NCBI GenBank assembly: GCA_013115135.1
Contig: JABANP010000016.1
Span: 248,001-312,000 of the forward strand
From: Perkinsus olseni
Lineage: Eukaryota > Perkinsozoa > Perkinsida > Perkinsidae
Length of the DNA stretch: 64,000 bases
Direction: 5' to 3'
Part shown: positions 12,901 through 26,554 of the stretch, in pieces
Numbering within the stretch: position 1 is the first letter of the stretch
Layout: each line of letters opens with the position of its first letter
Program-made: the position numbers and the translations under genes
The notes under the pieces: generated by a model
The model's input: the letters and a program-made list of their open reading frames with translations, nothing else
What the model was told of the DNA's origin: nothing
Databases searched by the model: none

Positions 12901-13600
12901 TACTGCCAATGTCCTCACATCTGAATAGAAGGATGACGCTGTACACCTGTACCGCCCAACAGCGCCATTACATCGCTTCCGCGTCGTTCTTCTCTTTCTC
13001 GGTTTGAGACACTCCTAAAGAGGAGGCCGAGACGCTGACGTCCAGGGCAAGGCGGTCATGTTGTCGACCCACTGCCACCAGAGCTCCTGTGGCCTGTCTC
13101 GGACCCTGCCAATGAACCCTTCCACGCCTACCGAGTGCAAGGGTATCCTACAGATGCTTTGGCGAAGACGATGTAGTCGCCCCATTCCACCACTGCTGCG
13201 AACTCTCCGGCCAGCCGTATGTTCAGACCAGACCGGACTCCGAACGGCGTCGTCGAATCTTGAGGTCGTCCCTTGTTCGGAGTTGATGCCGTCGAGAACG
13301 GGCTGTACCTAACAGCTCAGCCAAAGTTCCCGACTGCGCGGGAGCGTTGATAGTACAGCGAAACGTCGGCTGGTAGGCCAAAGGCATGAGCCGCCATACT
13401 GGAAAATGAAGCCTACAAACTCGAGAGCGGAGCGAAGCACGGTAAGGAAGGCCTGGCACTCGAACTCAGAATATGTTACGGTTAGAGACACTTGCCTAGG
13501 CAACACCGATCCAACAGCGGTGATATTTATGGGAAGGCTGGCTGATAGTGCTACAGTACACACCGTAGGTTGAAGAGCTGTGAAAACGCACAGGCCGTCC
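9957..13600 (-). CDS. Multi-exon polytopic membrane protein, family not recognised
   Basis: A chain of short minus-strand exons with good GT-AG borders, but the full exon chain and both ends are uncertain. The N-terminal part (13.6-13.3 kb) looks like a beta-rich ectodomain (VSLTVTYSEFECQAFLT, PTFRCTINAPAQSGTL). Downstream come hydrophobic segments consistent with membrane helices: YCVVLPVVLVTLWIGTAIVL (about 12.0 kb), LEYLIYSIIFVASIVGGVM (about 11.6 kb), LLNATITTLLALGAICY (11.2 kb), FNLYLHLMWGVALALVFAEM (10.9 kb), a hydrophobic exon near 10.4 kb and possibly FCWLLTYLFSQCIIPAW (10.1 kb). An ectodomain followed by six or seven helices recalls eukaryotic 7TM receptors or GOLD-type 7TM proteins, but I see no diagnostic motif. 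Two introns begin with an identical 15-mer. Confidence 0.45.
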
Positions 13601-13619
13601 TTATATGGCCTCTAGAGGA

Positions 13620-13980
13620 AAGGCCCAACAACAACGGCGGCAGCACCAGCGGCAGCAGCAGCAGCAGCGGTACAAGGTGCTCATCATCACGACAACCAAG
13701 ATGATGCAATGATCAATGATAGTCGCAGTAAGAGCTACGAGAAAGAAGGAAAAATATGTGGCAATGCGTTAGTGGTCGGAATAGTGCAAGTAGCCCCCCT
13801 GAGGAGGGTATGAGCGGCAACAACAATAACAACAAAAACAGCAATAGTACAGCGAAAAGAACGACAGATTTCTACGTCAGCAACAACAACAACAATAATT
13901 ATAATGATAACAACAGCAGCCGGCCACACGTCATCGACAGCAACGACGAAAACTAAGTCGATGACAACAATGACGTCGAC
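13620..13980. repeat. Low-complexity CAG/CAA-AAC tract between genes
   Basis: Trinucleotide-rich sequence: (CAG)n near 13.66 kb and several (AAC/AAT)n blocks from 13.82 to 13.92 kb. On the plus strand these would read as Asn runs in a 66-codon open frame (13756-13956). That frame has no homology I recognise and is probably not a gene. The tract lies between the unidentified membrane protein gene and the 3' end of the Mei2-like gene. Confidence 0.6.
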
Positions 13981-14049
13981 GACGACGGAAACAAATCAGG
14001 ACAACCAAGTCCTCGGGTGGCAGTGGTAGCAGACGAGAGGCCTCCGGAG

Positions 14050-16802
14050 TTACCTTCCGGCGGGTGGTGGTGGTGGTGGAGGGTCGCTGCTCTGCGCCCG
14101 CTGCCAAGCGTCGGCGGCCGCCACCGGCGCGTTCGAGACACTCAAGGATTGATTTCTATCATCAGCCCATCCTGGTAGAGAGGAAAAGTCCAGCTGACTG
14201 TATCCAGCGAGAGTGGGCTGAAAGGCGAAGAATGAAACGTCTAGCATCGACCCACGAATCGCGAAAAAGTTGGTATCGCATGGCCGCCTCTTACCATAGA
14301 AGCTGGTGGATGTGCTGGTTCCGAGTAGTAGGTAGCCGGAGCGCTCAAGCCGCCTATCGAACTCGCGCCGTCCGACCAGTTCTCCAAAGGAAAGTTCTCC
14401 AAAATTACCTACCGAAAGTCGCTAAGTAAAACTGAGTCGCTCGAACATACCACAATTACCGATGATGATCCTTCCTGGTTCCGTTGAAGCTCCGCCAAAG
14501 CGTTGGCTAGGAGACTCGGCTCACCAATGGCACACAAGTCTGCCAATGGGATATTATAGTCGAGCGCTGCTGGCTCGCTGTTTGCAGCGGCCATCGGTCC
14601 CTTGAAACCATCTAGATTCATAGGCGGTTGAGGACGCTGGTGGTGATGCCTTGCGTGCTCGCCGGGGTGAATTGTTCCGAGGAGGATACTGCCCCATCCC
14701 TGACTGGTCTCTCTGGAACCTGCTTCGTCTAATAATGCATCATACCGGGCCACGACCGTCCCTTACCATGGCCTGATCTGCTTGTTTGATTGCTGCATTA
14801 CGCTCGAAGTCTTGAAGTGGTCCATCAGTTGCTTAGACCCTTGCAATCTTGCGAACGTGATTTTGCATATCTGATCGTTGACACTGTAAGTGACGATGGT
14901 GACCTCAAGATAATACTACTTTCTCAGAGTTGAACCTTTCCCACTTCTTCCCATCGAACGCCCGCACCAACGCAGGGATACCTGCGCAGAGAAAGCACTG
15001 CCTCAGGATCGAACGCACGGCCTTCGGGTCCAAAACAGCACGCACTACCAGTAGACCAGCGTGTCTACCCTAAGCATCCTTACTTGTCCGCGGATTCGCA
15101 AAGTCAATGAAGGCGTAGCCAACATTGCATTTGTTTCGAAAATCCATAGGAAGGTAGAAGAAGTCATACTGACCGCATATAGTAGGTACCTGACCAGTGA
15201 GTCATAGCACCTCCGCTCCGCTGCAAACGACAGACAGACACTTTGCACGACGCCAACGCCCTCCCCCAGCGGCCGCTTCCTGCTCCCTCTCTCATAGTGC
15301 CACCACAACAACACTAAGAATACCCCCGCGTCATTATCACCGCTAACAGTACCCCCGCCCCTCTTTATACTACCGAATCAAAGAGCTTCAAGAGCATCTT
15401 CTGCGTGTACTTATTGGGGATGTTTCTAATCATACACGTGGTTCGAGAGTCCGCACCACTGGCAACTCTATCCAAGTCAATCACGAACTGGGAATTAGGC
15501 ACCGCAGTGGTCTTCGGATATCGTCCACTGGTCACCGACTCCGACCCGCACGCTAAAGAAGATCCGTCTACGACATGCATGAACCTCGGATACTTACATG
15601 TTTGGTCCGGGTACATGCCGGTAGTAACGGATGGTCCCCGTCCTTCAGTAGTGATGACTCGTGGCTGTTGGTACCTTGAGAACAACCCCACCTGCCGAAT
15701 TCTCGCCAGCCAACATCCGAACGTCCTCACCCCATCATAGCGGCCCGCTGGGCTCCAGAACAGGAGCCACCGGATGATCCAGGGGCGTGCGAATTGATCC
15801 GATCTGATCAACAGCAACAGGTTATGATCCATCCCCGGTCAGAATAGCCCGCGCAAAGCCCGGGAGGACCTTCGCCCAATTATTACCTTTGCCGGGAGCC
15901 TATCAATGACGTTGATCGCGCCCTCAAAGCTGAAGAACGAATATCTGATACCCTAGAACCGTCCTTCAGGCTTTACTACCTGGTCCAATGGCCGGGCCCA
16001 GCTGCTTGAACCCTGGAGCACCCAGCGAGGCCTGGATGGACGCGCGAGCCCTCGTGTCGTAGAACTCAGCAACGATGGAAGAGTCCTGATTTCGAACTAG
16101 TAGGCCCCAGGCAATTTCGTGGCGCGTGACTAAATCCCCTGCCTAGTACCTGGAAACTCATCCTATGAAGGTCGCCGAATTGGGTAAGCTCCTTTCGGAT
16201 GGTATCAAAGCTGTCAGTGCTGGTGACACTGAGCACCACTTTACGGTCCTCCTGGCTCTCAGGCAGGTGTACGTACTCTGCTGACGCCGATAGCTCCGCC
16301 TAAATGAGAATGGCCAGCTTCAACCTTGGATGCTAGCGGAGCGATGCTACCTCGTTAAGTCTAGTATACGCTCGTTGGGCGGCACGAAGGTCGAAGTAGG
16401 CAACCACAATGGTGCGGTTCAAATGAAAATTCGAAAAGTCGATCCATCGAACATCGCCAATCTGAAACGTAACAGTCCGTGCAAGCCCCTCATGACTAAT
16501 AACACTCTAACCTTATTCAAAGCTTCGAAAACTTGCCCGGGTGGGAGTGCCTGTTGCTGCTGCTGCTCATCTCGAAAAGACACTTCGAGACAGTCGGTGG
16601 CAGCAGCGTCCGACGACTGGCTACCTACAACTGGCTTGATACGTCGATATAGTACGCCTTTAAGGGAGGTTGTACCGTTAGAGCCATCCAAGAGTGAATT
16701 TCCTCTATTGAGAATTCTGAGGCTGCCGGTGGGATTGGACACGGCGGCCACCTCCCCGCCTGCTGCTGCTGTTGCCTCCTGCGTGTCGACTGTTGAGGAC
16801 AT
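14050..16802 (-). CDS. Mei2-like RNA-binding protein (three RRMs)
   Basis: RNA-binding protein of the Mei2 family, which in yeast and plants acts in meiosis and development. RRM1: ALNKIGDVRWIDFSNF, then RTIVVAYFDLRAAQRAY, joined across an intron. RRM2: EDRKVVLSVTSTDSFDTI, then SIVAEFYDTRARASI. The diagnostic C-terminal RRM3: TTCMIRNIPNKYTQKMLLKL, then YDFFYLPMDFRNKCNVGYAF, KKWERFNS and ICKITFARLQG. The C-terminal tail ends with a Pro run and stop 14050-14052. The start is taken at ATG 16802 (MSSTVDTQE); the frame is open a little further upstream without ATG. The intron after RRM1 begins GTAGCATCGCTCCGCTAG, one of the recurring intron-start motifs. Family is certain from RRM3; the outermost exons are less sure. 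Confidence 0.88.
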
Positions 16803-16809
16803 GGGTTCC

Positions 16810-17944
16810 AAGAACCTTAACTGATCATCCCCAACACCACCATACGCTACTGTAACGCGTGTTGCAAACACGACCCATCACCAGAGCTTCGAAGCCTCCG
16901 CCGGGCCCCTCAAGCACGTAGCAAGGCGTCCGAGAAAACACCGGTAAGAGTGGTAATGATCGTCTCTCTCAGTCGGCTCTGAACAGTGTCTTCTATCGTG
17001 GTCCCCTTATTACCTCATCACCGATAGATTCATCCCAGCTTTGAGGAAAGAGGCCTCCCAAAGACCGCATAGGATGCCAGCGTCATTTTTTGAACGCTTT
17101 TGGTTAAAGTAGCGCTCGCCCGTGCTGCGCAAGACGACGACGACGACCTGACGGGGCATGGGTTCTTGAGAGCTCCTGATGACCTAACCCCACACGTGAG
17201 GAGAAAGAGTAGTCCCGAAGGGCAAGCCTGGCGTGCTGCAATCGGCCCAAACAATGCTGTGATGGTTGGTCGTACTCAAACCATCTTCATGAAGGTCGCG
17301 GGTTCTACTCCTGGCGGGTTATTAATTATTAAGATCTCGTTAGACCCCCGCCGGCATCGGTTTATTAGCGAAAGAGTTAATTGCTCGCCTCACAGTTTCG
17401 ACGTGCCCCATCCAACAGAATAGTCCCGCAGTGGGCAACCCTCAACTCGAACACAGTAGAGGTCGGAGAGTCCCTAAGAACCCTCTTGCAGCACTACCAA
17501 CAGTTCGACCCTTGACGGGACATTGCCAATGTCGCATTTCAGAGAGGGCTGGAGTCTTGGTCAGGTCGGCCCCGCGAGGACGAGTGGGCCTGCCCGGTGG
17601 ATCTAGCGTAGTAAGGGCTTGCGATGGGCGACTACGGAGCAGTGGACGAAGGATGGAAGGTCGGCATTATGCAGGGGCCGGTGTAGCCGGCAACAGGCAG
17701 ATACTAGGCGGCGGACGCTGTGCTCTACCCGCTGCGTCAGTCCCACAAGGAATGAGTTTGGCATCGTTAACAGCAGCCCGGTTGTACGACCGTGCGCTTG
17801 TCTTCATTCAAGTCGAACCGGGAAGAAGTTCGTTATTCCCCGATCCATAGAACTTTTGAGTTACTTATAACACTTTACCCGGCCTCGGATGAAATCACCC
17901 TTTCTCTCGTCATCGAGCCATCCTTACCTCCACTGAGGACTCAG
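16810..17944. other. Region between Mei2-like gene and a plus-strand coiled-coil gene
   Basis: Several overlapping open frames occur on the plus strand (for example 17100-17423 and 17431-17850), none with a recognised motif. Some may be 5' exons of the following plus-strand gene. The Mei2-like promoter should lie at the left edge. Confidence 0.3.
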
Positions 17945-18663
17945 GCCCTATTCCCCTCCCTTTTATGCCTTCGACACGTCCTCCGATATCCCCGCCTCCG
18001 ATTGAAGATGATATTGATGTGATGATAGACTGCCTCAATGCTCGGATACTGTAAGGTCGATCCTCCCATCGTCACCCCGTCCATGTGCCCATCAGGTGCG
18101 CTCTGGGAGACTCTGGCCCACCGCAGGACGTGCCGCCCGACGAGATGTCGGTCAAGTCGCGGAGTTCTACCGGAAGCGACGGGCAACCAGAAAAGGGTGG
18201 CGCCCCTTCCGACCAGCATCAGGCACGAATCGCGGACTGGTTCTCTTCAGAGCGTCCTAAAATCGCCTTCGGCCGTCGACTACCGGCATCTAAAGAACGG
18301 AAGCCGTCACGATCGATGCAGGTGCAAGAGCTCAGCGACGAGGTCCGCCGTCAAAGGGTTGAGGTAAACTGTCTCTCATCACCGAGTGGAAGCTTCTATA
18401 CGCCTCAGATAAGTCGTCTTGTACGGCTATTAAGTACTAAGCAGTCAGAAGTAGATCGGTTGAATCGGGTAGGGATGGAAGGGTGAGTTGCCGATCAGTG
18501 TCAGTGGCATCTCCTTGCCCAGATGCTAGCCTTGAAGGAGCAACCGGAGGAGGTATCAACAGCTAACATGACCGTCGTGAAGCGGCGGCGCTGTTCTCGG
18601 CACTCCCCGGATGCTCCCCGTCCTAGCCATCCTGCCCACTCCCCGCCCGAAGCCCGGGCGTAG
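17945..18663 (+). CDS. Hypothetical coiled-coil protein, 5' end uncertain
   Basis: Three or four plus-strand exons with clean introns. A Pro-rich exon (PFMPSTRPPISPPPIEDDID) ends before GTAAGG. The next holds EMSVKSRSSTGSDGQ, ARIADWFSSERPKIAFG and a charged helix QVQELSDEVRRQRVE, and ends before GTAAAC. A third, ISRLVRLLSTKQSEVDRLNR, is helical. A final exon begins MLALKEQPEE and ends in a basic/Pro-rich tail with TAG at 18661-18663. It looks like a disordered protein with a short coiled coil. No family is recognised, and upstream exons may exist. Confidence 0.4.
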
Positions 18664-18799
18664 TTGTGAGAACCACTGTACAGTACAATAACTGTTCTCT
18701 GTCCGCTGCCCCCATGCGCCTGCTGGTGTCCACTATCGCCTACGGGCTCTTGCATCGCGTTCGGTAGAGGCTCAGCGGCTGTTGTGCAGTTTTTTCTCA

Positions 18800-19900
18800 A
18801 TGGTGACCCTCCCGAGTCTATCAGCCATCGACTTCACACTGGCCTGCGCATGCCTGGTGTTACTCTATGATAGCCATCCTGCCCTCAGTATCTTCGGGGT
18901 GAGTGTGGTACTGCTATACCTTATGACACGAGGTCTCAGCCCCACGACCAAGCTGAGGAGGGTAGACACCTCCCAGAAGCGGAAGCAGAAGTCACGGAGT
19001 GAGCGTGATCGACCAGTGGCTCGGCGTGACTCGCCGAAGACAGCGCCTGTCCCGCAGCTCGGGTCCCTCGACGCTGTTGCACAAACGGGAGTACTTTGGA
19101 CTCTCTTCGAGTTCCTCGACGGCCATGACGTAATCACCTTCGTGCAGATAATGGGCGATGCGCACCCGATGTACTCTCCCGCGCAAATCGACGAGCGTGT
19201 GTTCGCTGAGCGTATTGGTGCTCCTAAGCGACACCGACTGCCTCGAGGCTGGAACAATCAGTACACCTGGAGATTCATGAACAGCATAGGGGTGGAGCAT
19301 CTTTGTAGAGTACGAATGGCAGCCTTCGACCTTCTTGGACCTCTGCAGTGCTTTGACCCCTCCACTGACTTCAAGTCCAGCGTTCTAAGGCGGCTGCATA
19401 GTTGCGGTGGACACGCTGACGAAGTGCTTCGCTGGGTACTGGAGTCTAGTGTGTATCTCCTAATGGGCGTACTACCAACTGATCATACCATCGACATAGT
19501 ATCGCTTGTCCTCTACCTCAACCCCGCCGGCTGTCCGTCGCTGCTGTTCACCAGAGGCTCTCGAAGTGTCGCTGGCAGCAAGTACAACTACCTGCAAGTG
19601 ATGACTTGTCGCCTTCCCAACAAGCCCAGCATCGACCTGGCCGCACCTTTCCGGGACTTCTATGCTGTCTCGCAGGGCCTTCTGCGACCGGAGGCAAGTC
19701 TGATTTGTCCAAAGCTTCTACTGCGGATAAGCCAGAGCAAGGTCGTCTCAGCCCATGGCGGTTCTCCGCTCCCTTTGGTGGAGTTCATGTCCCTGATGGG
19801 GACTCCCGAGGTGTACCAAGGCGACGGACTTCCCATGACTGTTGATCGTACACTTATCAAGATGATACATCATCACGCTGAATGCATATCGTATTGCTAG
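18800..19900 (+). CDS. Hypothetical protein with N-terminal membrane segments and F-box-like helix
   Basis: Single open exon of 366 codons from ATG 18800 (MVTLPSLSAIDF) to TAG. Two adjacent hydrophobic stretches at residues about 8-45 (FTLACACLVLLYD, FGVSVVLLYLMT) could be a helical hairpin membrane anchor. A basic linker follows (KRKQKSRSERDRP). Then comes a helix pair LWTLFEFLDGHDVITFVQIM, resembling the leucine/valine pattern of F-box-like motifs, but this is a weak resemblance. The remaining 250 residues look globular and match nothing I know. It starts about 140 bp after the preceding gene on the same strand. Confidence 0.6.
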   Translation: MVTLPSLSAIDFTLACACLVLLYDSHPALSIFGVSVVLLYLMTRGLSPTTKLRRVDTSQKRKQKSRSERDRPVARRDSPKTAPVPQLGSLDAVAQTGVLWTLFEFLDGHDVITFVQIMGDAHPMYSPAQIDERVFAERIGAPKRHRLPRGWNNQYTWRFMNSIGVEHLCRVRMAAFDLLGPLQCFDPSTDFKSSVLRRLHSCGGHADEVLRWVLESSVYLLMGVLPTDHTIDIVSLVLYLNPAGCPSLLFTRGSRSVAGSKYNYLQVMTCRLPNKPSIDLAAPFRDFYAVSQGLLRPEASLICPKLLLRISQSKVVSAHGGSPLPLVEFMSLMGTPEVYQGDGLPMTVDRTLIKMIHHHAECISYC

Positions 19901-20005
19901 GTGTTTCGTTCCAGTTATACCCCGGTTCAAGGAAGAAAGGGTATCATAGGTTGACCCTGGAGTTTCGCAGAACTATCCGACACAACTCCGGTCGCGCTGG
20001 AAGAA

Positions 20006-22041
20006 TCAACTTTCTTGTGTGGATTTCGCCTCAGCTTCGGTTTTCCGCCTCTTCCGAGCTAAGTACCTGACGACTAGTCAGCTGGAGACACCGGCAAGAG
20101 ATGTATTAGGACGGGAACAGAGTTGGGCACTGCTAGGCCTGATGGGCCGTGCGCCCAACAACTTCCTTCCAGTCAGGGAAGCGACACTTACCTCTCCTTC
20201 GCGCTCATCACTCGGTCCTCGAGGTTGGACCCAGCCGACATGGCGTTCTCTACTTGTTCAAGTGCCTAGGGTAAAGTAGAAATAATGCTTCCTAAGCATA
20301 TTTGTACTACTATTACCTTCATATTAGCCTGCATTGTCTGCTTGGCGAGCTGCTCATCAGTGCCCATGATAGCACCACTGCGGTCCTTAGGGAATGTGAT
20401 GTGGGAGCACCTGTTGTTCGCATGGACAGGGGAGTGGTGACTATTCGCCGCTCTACCTTCGGGATGGCGTCCAACTTAACCTCACCGCTCTCCTCAACTT
20501 CCTTGAGGACACCCTCCTTCTTCTCCTCTTCTTTCTTCTCACTCTGCAGAGTTAGGGATGTCTTGAGGGCTCCTCGCGCAGGTCCCACCTCTCCTTGTCA
20601 TCAAGGGCCGCAGCTTTCTCCTGGTCCTCCTCGTCCGCCTTCTCTCTGATGCCTTCATTGGCATTCGATCGGGCGAAACGACCCTAGGAAAAGGCATACG
20701 ACAACCCTACGCCAGGCTCCTTCCGACCCTACACTAGACAGTAAATTGCGGAGGAAGTTCTGGCTGCTTCGTTGCTCTCCTTCTTGCTCTTTGCTCTCCT
20801 CCTTCAGTCGCTCTTCGAATCTGCGAGAGACCAACTGCCAGCCGCCGCCCGGCGTCTCCTCGTTACCTCTTGAGCTCCTCTTGCTTTTTGATGTATGCAC
20901 CGGTGACGAAGGCCTCCCCTTCATCCCCGATCTCATCCTTGGCCTTTTCTCTCTCCTTTCGGTTGAACTTCATCTTGATAAGGTCGGTCTCTTTCGCTCG
21001 ATGGTCGGCGGTTAACAGTATCTACTATCGTCATAACCCCTCTTGTTGCTCTCCCATCCATCTACATGATCCATATGCTTCGAATGCTTATTCTTGAAAG
21101 CATCCTGAGCATGTAGGGCCCCTTCCTTAGTAACATGAACTAACCCGGGTCGATTGAGAGCTTCCGTCGGCGATAGGGCCTCTGATCAGCATACGATGCC
21201 CTCCCCAAAGGATAACAACGAGAGATGAGTGACTACGTTCTTTCGGCCGAGCTCGCCGCAGCCGCTCGCTAGAGCCACTGTCGAGGCTGGAGACCTCATC
21301 ATCCTCTCCACCGTCCTCTTGGTCGCTCCCCTGGTCGTAGTCGAATACACCAGCGGCTGCCATGTCGCTGATCTCCGCCTTCTCTATCTTCGACAACTGA
21401 AATCACACCGGCTACTCCACTACTAACAGGTTAACAGAATCGTCGCCCGCACCGATCAGCGTCGCAAGAAAATCGTCAGGCGAGATGCCGTCAGTAGCGT
21501 GACGCCCGTATGCCCTATATGTACTGTCATGAGCGCGCAATCCGCGCCCAGCCCACTACAGTCAGCCGAGATGAGGTAAAATTCTTCGCGAAGCATGAGA
21601 TAGTGTGCGAGGTATATGGATAGCATTCCCTCAAACCGATGATTTTCCGACATAAAACTACGTCCACCGTTTTGTTTTATGAGAACATGCGTTAAGGGAC
21701 GGTGGAGTTGATCAGCCTGAAACTATGATCAGCCTGTTTCCACCGGAAAGCTATACTGCAGACGCCCGTAGACCGGCAATACCCGCCCTACCGTGGCCTG
21801 CGTGGACACCAGAGGAAGGCCCTGGCCCGGCAATCCCCGACCCTGACGAACGTTCATCCTCCGCCATAGACTCCGCAAAGAGGGCCTATTCAAGAGAGTT
21901 CAATCCACAACATCCTTACGATCGTATTACATTCACCGAAGGAGCTGGCTGCGGCCGGGCCTTTGGCTTTGGCTTACCCTTCTTCAACGACAGAGTAGCG
22001 AAGTGCCCCGTAGTCTTCTGAGGCCCCAGTTGGAAGTTCAT
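20006..22041 (-). CDS. NSRP1-like nuclear speckle splicing regulator (DUF2040)
   Basis: Homologue of nuclear speckle splicing regulatory protein 1 (CCDC55), a coiled-coil factor of alternative splicing in animals. Key exons: KIEKAEISDMAAAGVFDYD (family equivalent of the FDYDxVYD segment, about 21.35 kb), then the diagnostic block ETDLIKMKFNRKEREKAKDE and GEAFVTGAYIKKQEELKR (about 20.9-21.0 kb), FEERLKEESKEQEGEQ and FLRNLL. Acidic Glu/Lys exons follow near 20.5 kb. The last exons read MGTDEQLAKQTMQANMK, VMSAKER, then YLARKRRK before TGA 20006-20008, matching the conserved ERYLARK end. The start is tentatively ATG 22041 (MNFQLGPQK); exons between 21.4 and 22.0 kb are uncertain. Many small introns. 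Confidence 0.72.
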
Positions 22042-22316
22042 CGTCAAATACAACCAAACCCCTCTGCAGCGGCCTCTTAGCCCGGTGACGTTACTACTAT
22101 CAACTCGAAGGCGGACTGGGTTGTGAAGAGTATGGCTATTGAACAGAGGTATCAGTTGTCTTATGAAAACAGAAACAGACAGAAACTTCCGTCTGACGGC
22201 TACCTCCCCAACAATCGACGTAGTGGTAGTAGTGTGAACTACAAACCGCGAATGGGATAGTTGACGCCCAGTCTTCTCGTCAACTTACTGGCTGCTATGT
22301 TAAAACATGGTACTTC

Positions 22317-25028
<2,712 letters not shown>

Positions 25029-25555
25029 AAACTGCCCGCAACAACGCGGACAGTCCTGCCGATCCCCCTGCACTTTTTAACACAAACCCAAGAACGACAC
25101 TCAACCATCATCACCACAGCATGCTTCGAGGTTAGCGTTAATGAGAACTTTAAAGGGAGAGAAAAAAGATTCGCAGATCCGCTTAAATTCTGACCGATCG
25201 ATTAAAATGGGAAGCGCGAAAAGAAAAGTTTTCACGCAGTTGCATGAAAAGTGCTCTTTGAGGTAGCGCTCGCCCGATACTCTTTACGAGGGTGATGCAT
25301 AGTCGTCGAATGCGTATCATGTTCACTAGCGTTGCTCTCCTCACATTCAGTGTTCCGTGGATAGGAGTTGGCGTGTAAGAGACGATCCTGAGAGCGCTCT
25401 TGAAGCTGAGGAGAGACAGTCTACTGATCTGTTCAATTTGACCACATGTAAACTCTCCTACGCTTTCCTGGAATTTCCCTGATTCATGAAAGTTGTCTCT
25501 GCGTTGTGCGAACCTACAACAAATCATGGTTCAGCTTTGATCATGAGCTTACATC
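25029..25555. other. Spacer between KARS and the secreted-gene array
   Basis: Boundary between the housekeeping block and the accessory array, with divergent genes on either side, so both promoters should be here. The 14-mer GTAGCGCTCGCCCG at 25263-25276 also occurs at 17109-17122. Nothing else was recognised. Confidence 0.4.
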
Positions 25556-26554
25556 ATGGCCTTCCCGAAGCGCTCAGTCACGAAAACCCTGCGATGTTTC
25601 GGTTTGTGTTGTCTACTTCCATACTCTGTCAAGGCCTCATGGTCTCCTTACGAGCCGCAGATGAGTCAAGTCGTGAGAGAGCAAGAAGTGTTGTACGCGC
25701 GAGTAGGAAGGAATGTTGAATTCTTCTTCATCCCGTGGAACAGCGCTGCTGTTGACAGCATTGAAGAGTCCAGACGGCTCGGCCTTACGAGACAGAAAAA
25801 GACATTTCCTGGAAAGGCTAGAAGCCAGGAGAACGATGCCAAAGAAACGAGCGTGATCGCCTACGACTTCGTACCGTATAACTGCTGGAACATAACACAC
25901 CCGGGACCACGTGGCTCAGGCAGATCTGTGGCGAAGGCGCAGATTCTGCGCGTGGTCGATGGTAAGACCGCGGAGTACATCGCTGATGTTGTCCACAGTG
26001 GAGGTTGTTTCAAACGAATTGAAGTGATGACTTCTTCATACACGAGGCAAGAGGGCGCCGCAGTTGAGGAAGCTCCGCAATATGTGCTGCACGAATTGAG
26101 ACAGATATGCAACGATGGCTTCGCAGCTCTCAAGCCCTCCTCTAGCCTGCCGAAACTTGACGGCATCTACGTCGGTAGCCGCGATGAGAGGAGTCTCAAG
26201 CTGAGATTCCGCAATAGCGTTATCGAAGACGCGGATCTCATAGTCGAGAAGTTTGCCGACATCTATCCCTTCGTTACATATCATCCTCTCTGCAGCGGAA
26301 TAGTATCCTATGTCAGCCGGGGGCACCACGGGAATACTCTCATGGTCCTAAAGAAGTCCATAGGAGAGCTCGGGGTCATCTGGAAGAAGGACCAGAACGA
26401 CGATGACACTATCCTCTTCCAAGACCACTTACTGTGCAACATGGAGAAACACCGCAGGAGGACCATCATTCAGTACAGCTTTGATGAATGGGACCGCTAT
26501 TTACCCGAGAGTTTCATCCTCGGGCGACACGCTAGCCGGTTGAAGCAAGTGTAG
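25556..26554 (+). CDS. Secreted orphan family protein, copy 1
   Basis: Intronless 332-codon gene. It has a short cleavable-looking N-terminus (hydrophobic CFGLCCLLPYSV, then KASW) followed by the family core: VVREQEVLYARV, VEFFFIPWN, RRLGLTRQ, IAYDFVPYNCW, AQILRVVDGKTAEYIADV, GGCFKRIEV, LRQICNDGFAALKPSSSLP, IYVGSRDERSLKLRF, FVTYHPLCSGIVS, LLCNMEKHRRRTI and FDEWDRYLPESFIL. Four Cys (CFKRI, QIC, PLC, LCNME) are shared by all intact copies and could form two disulphides. No known domain is recognised. The start has ATG in context atcATGGCC, as in copies 2 and 7. It is the first of at least eight related sequences on the same strand up to 53.4 kb. Confidence 0.85.
   Translation: MAFPKRSVTKTLRCFGLCCLLPYSVKASWSPYEPQMSQVVREQEVLYARVGRNVEFFFIPWNSAAVDSIEESRRLGLTRQKKTFPGKARSQENDAKETSVIAYDFVPYNCWNITHPGPRGSGRSVAKAQILRVVDGKTAEYIADVVHSGGCFKRIEVMTSSYTRQEGAAVEEAPQYVLHELRQICNDGFAALKPSSSLPKLDGIYVGSRDERSLKLRFRNSVIEDADLIVEKFADIYPFVTYHPLCSGIVSYVSRGHHGNTLMVLKKSIGELGVIWKKDQNDDDTILFQDHLLCNMEKHRRRTIIQYSFDEWDRYLPESFILGRHASRLKQV

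Noticed and set aside
13756..13956. Asn-rich plus-strand open frame
   Set aside because: Produced by simple AAC/AAT repeats; no coding signal around it.
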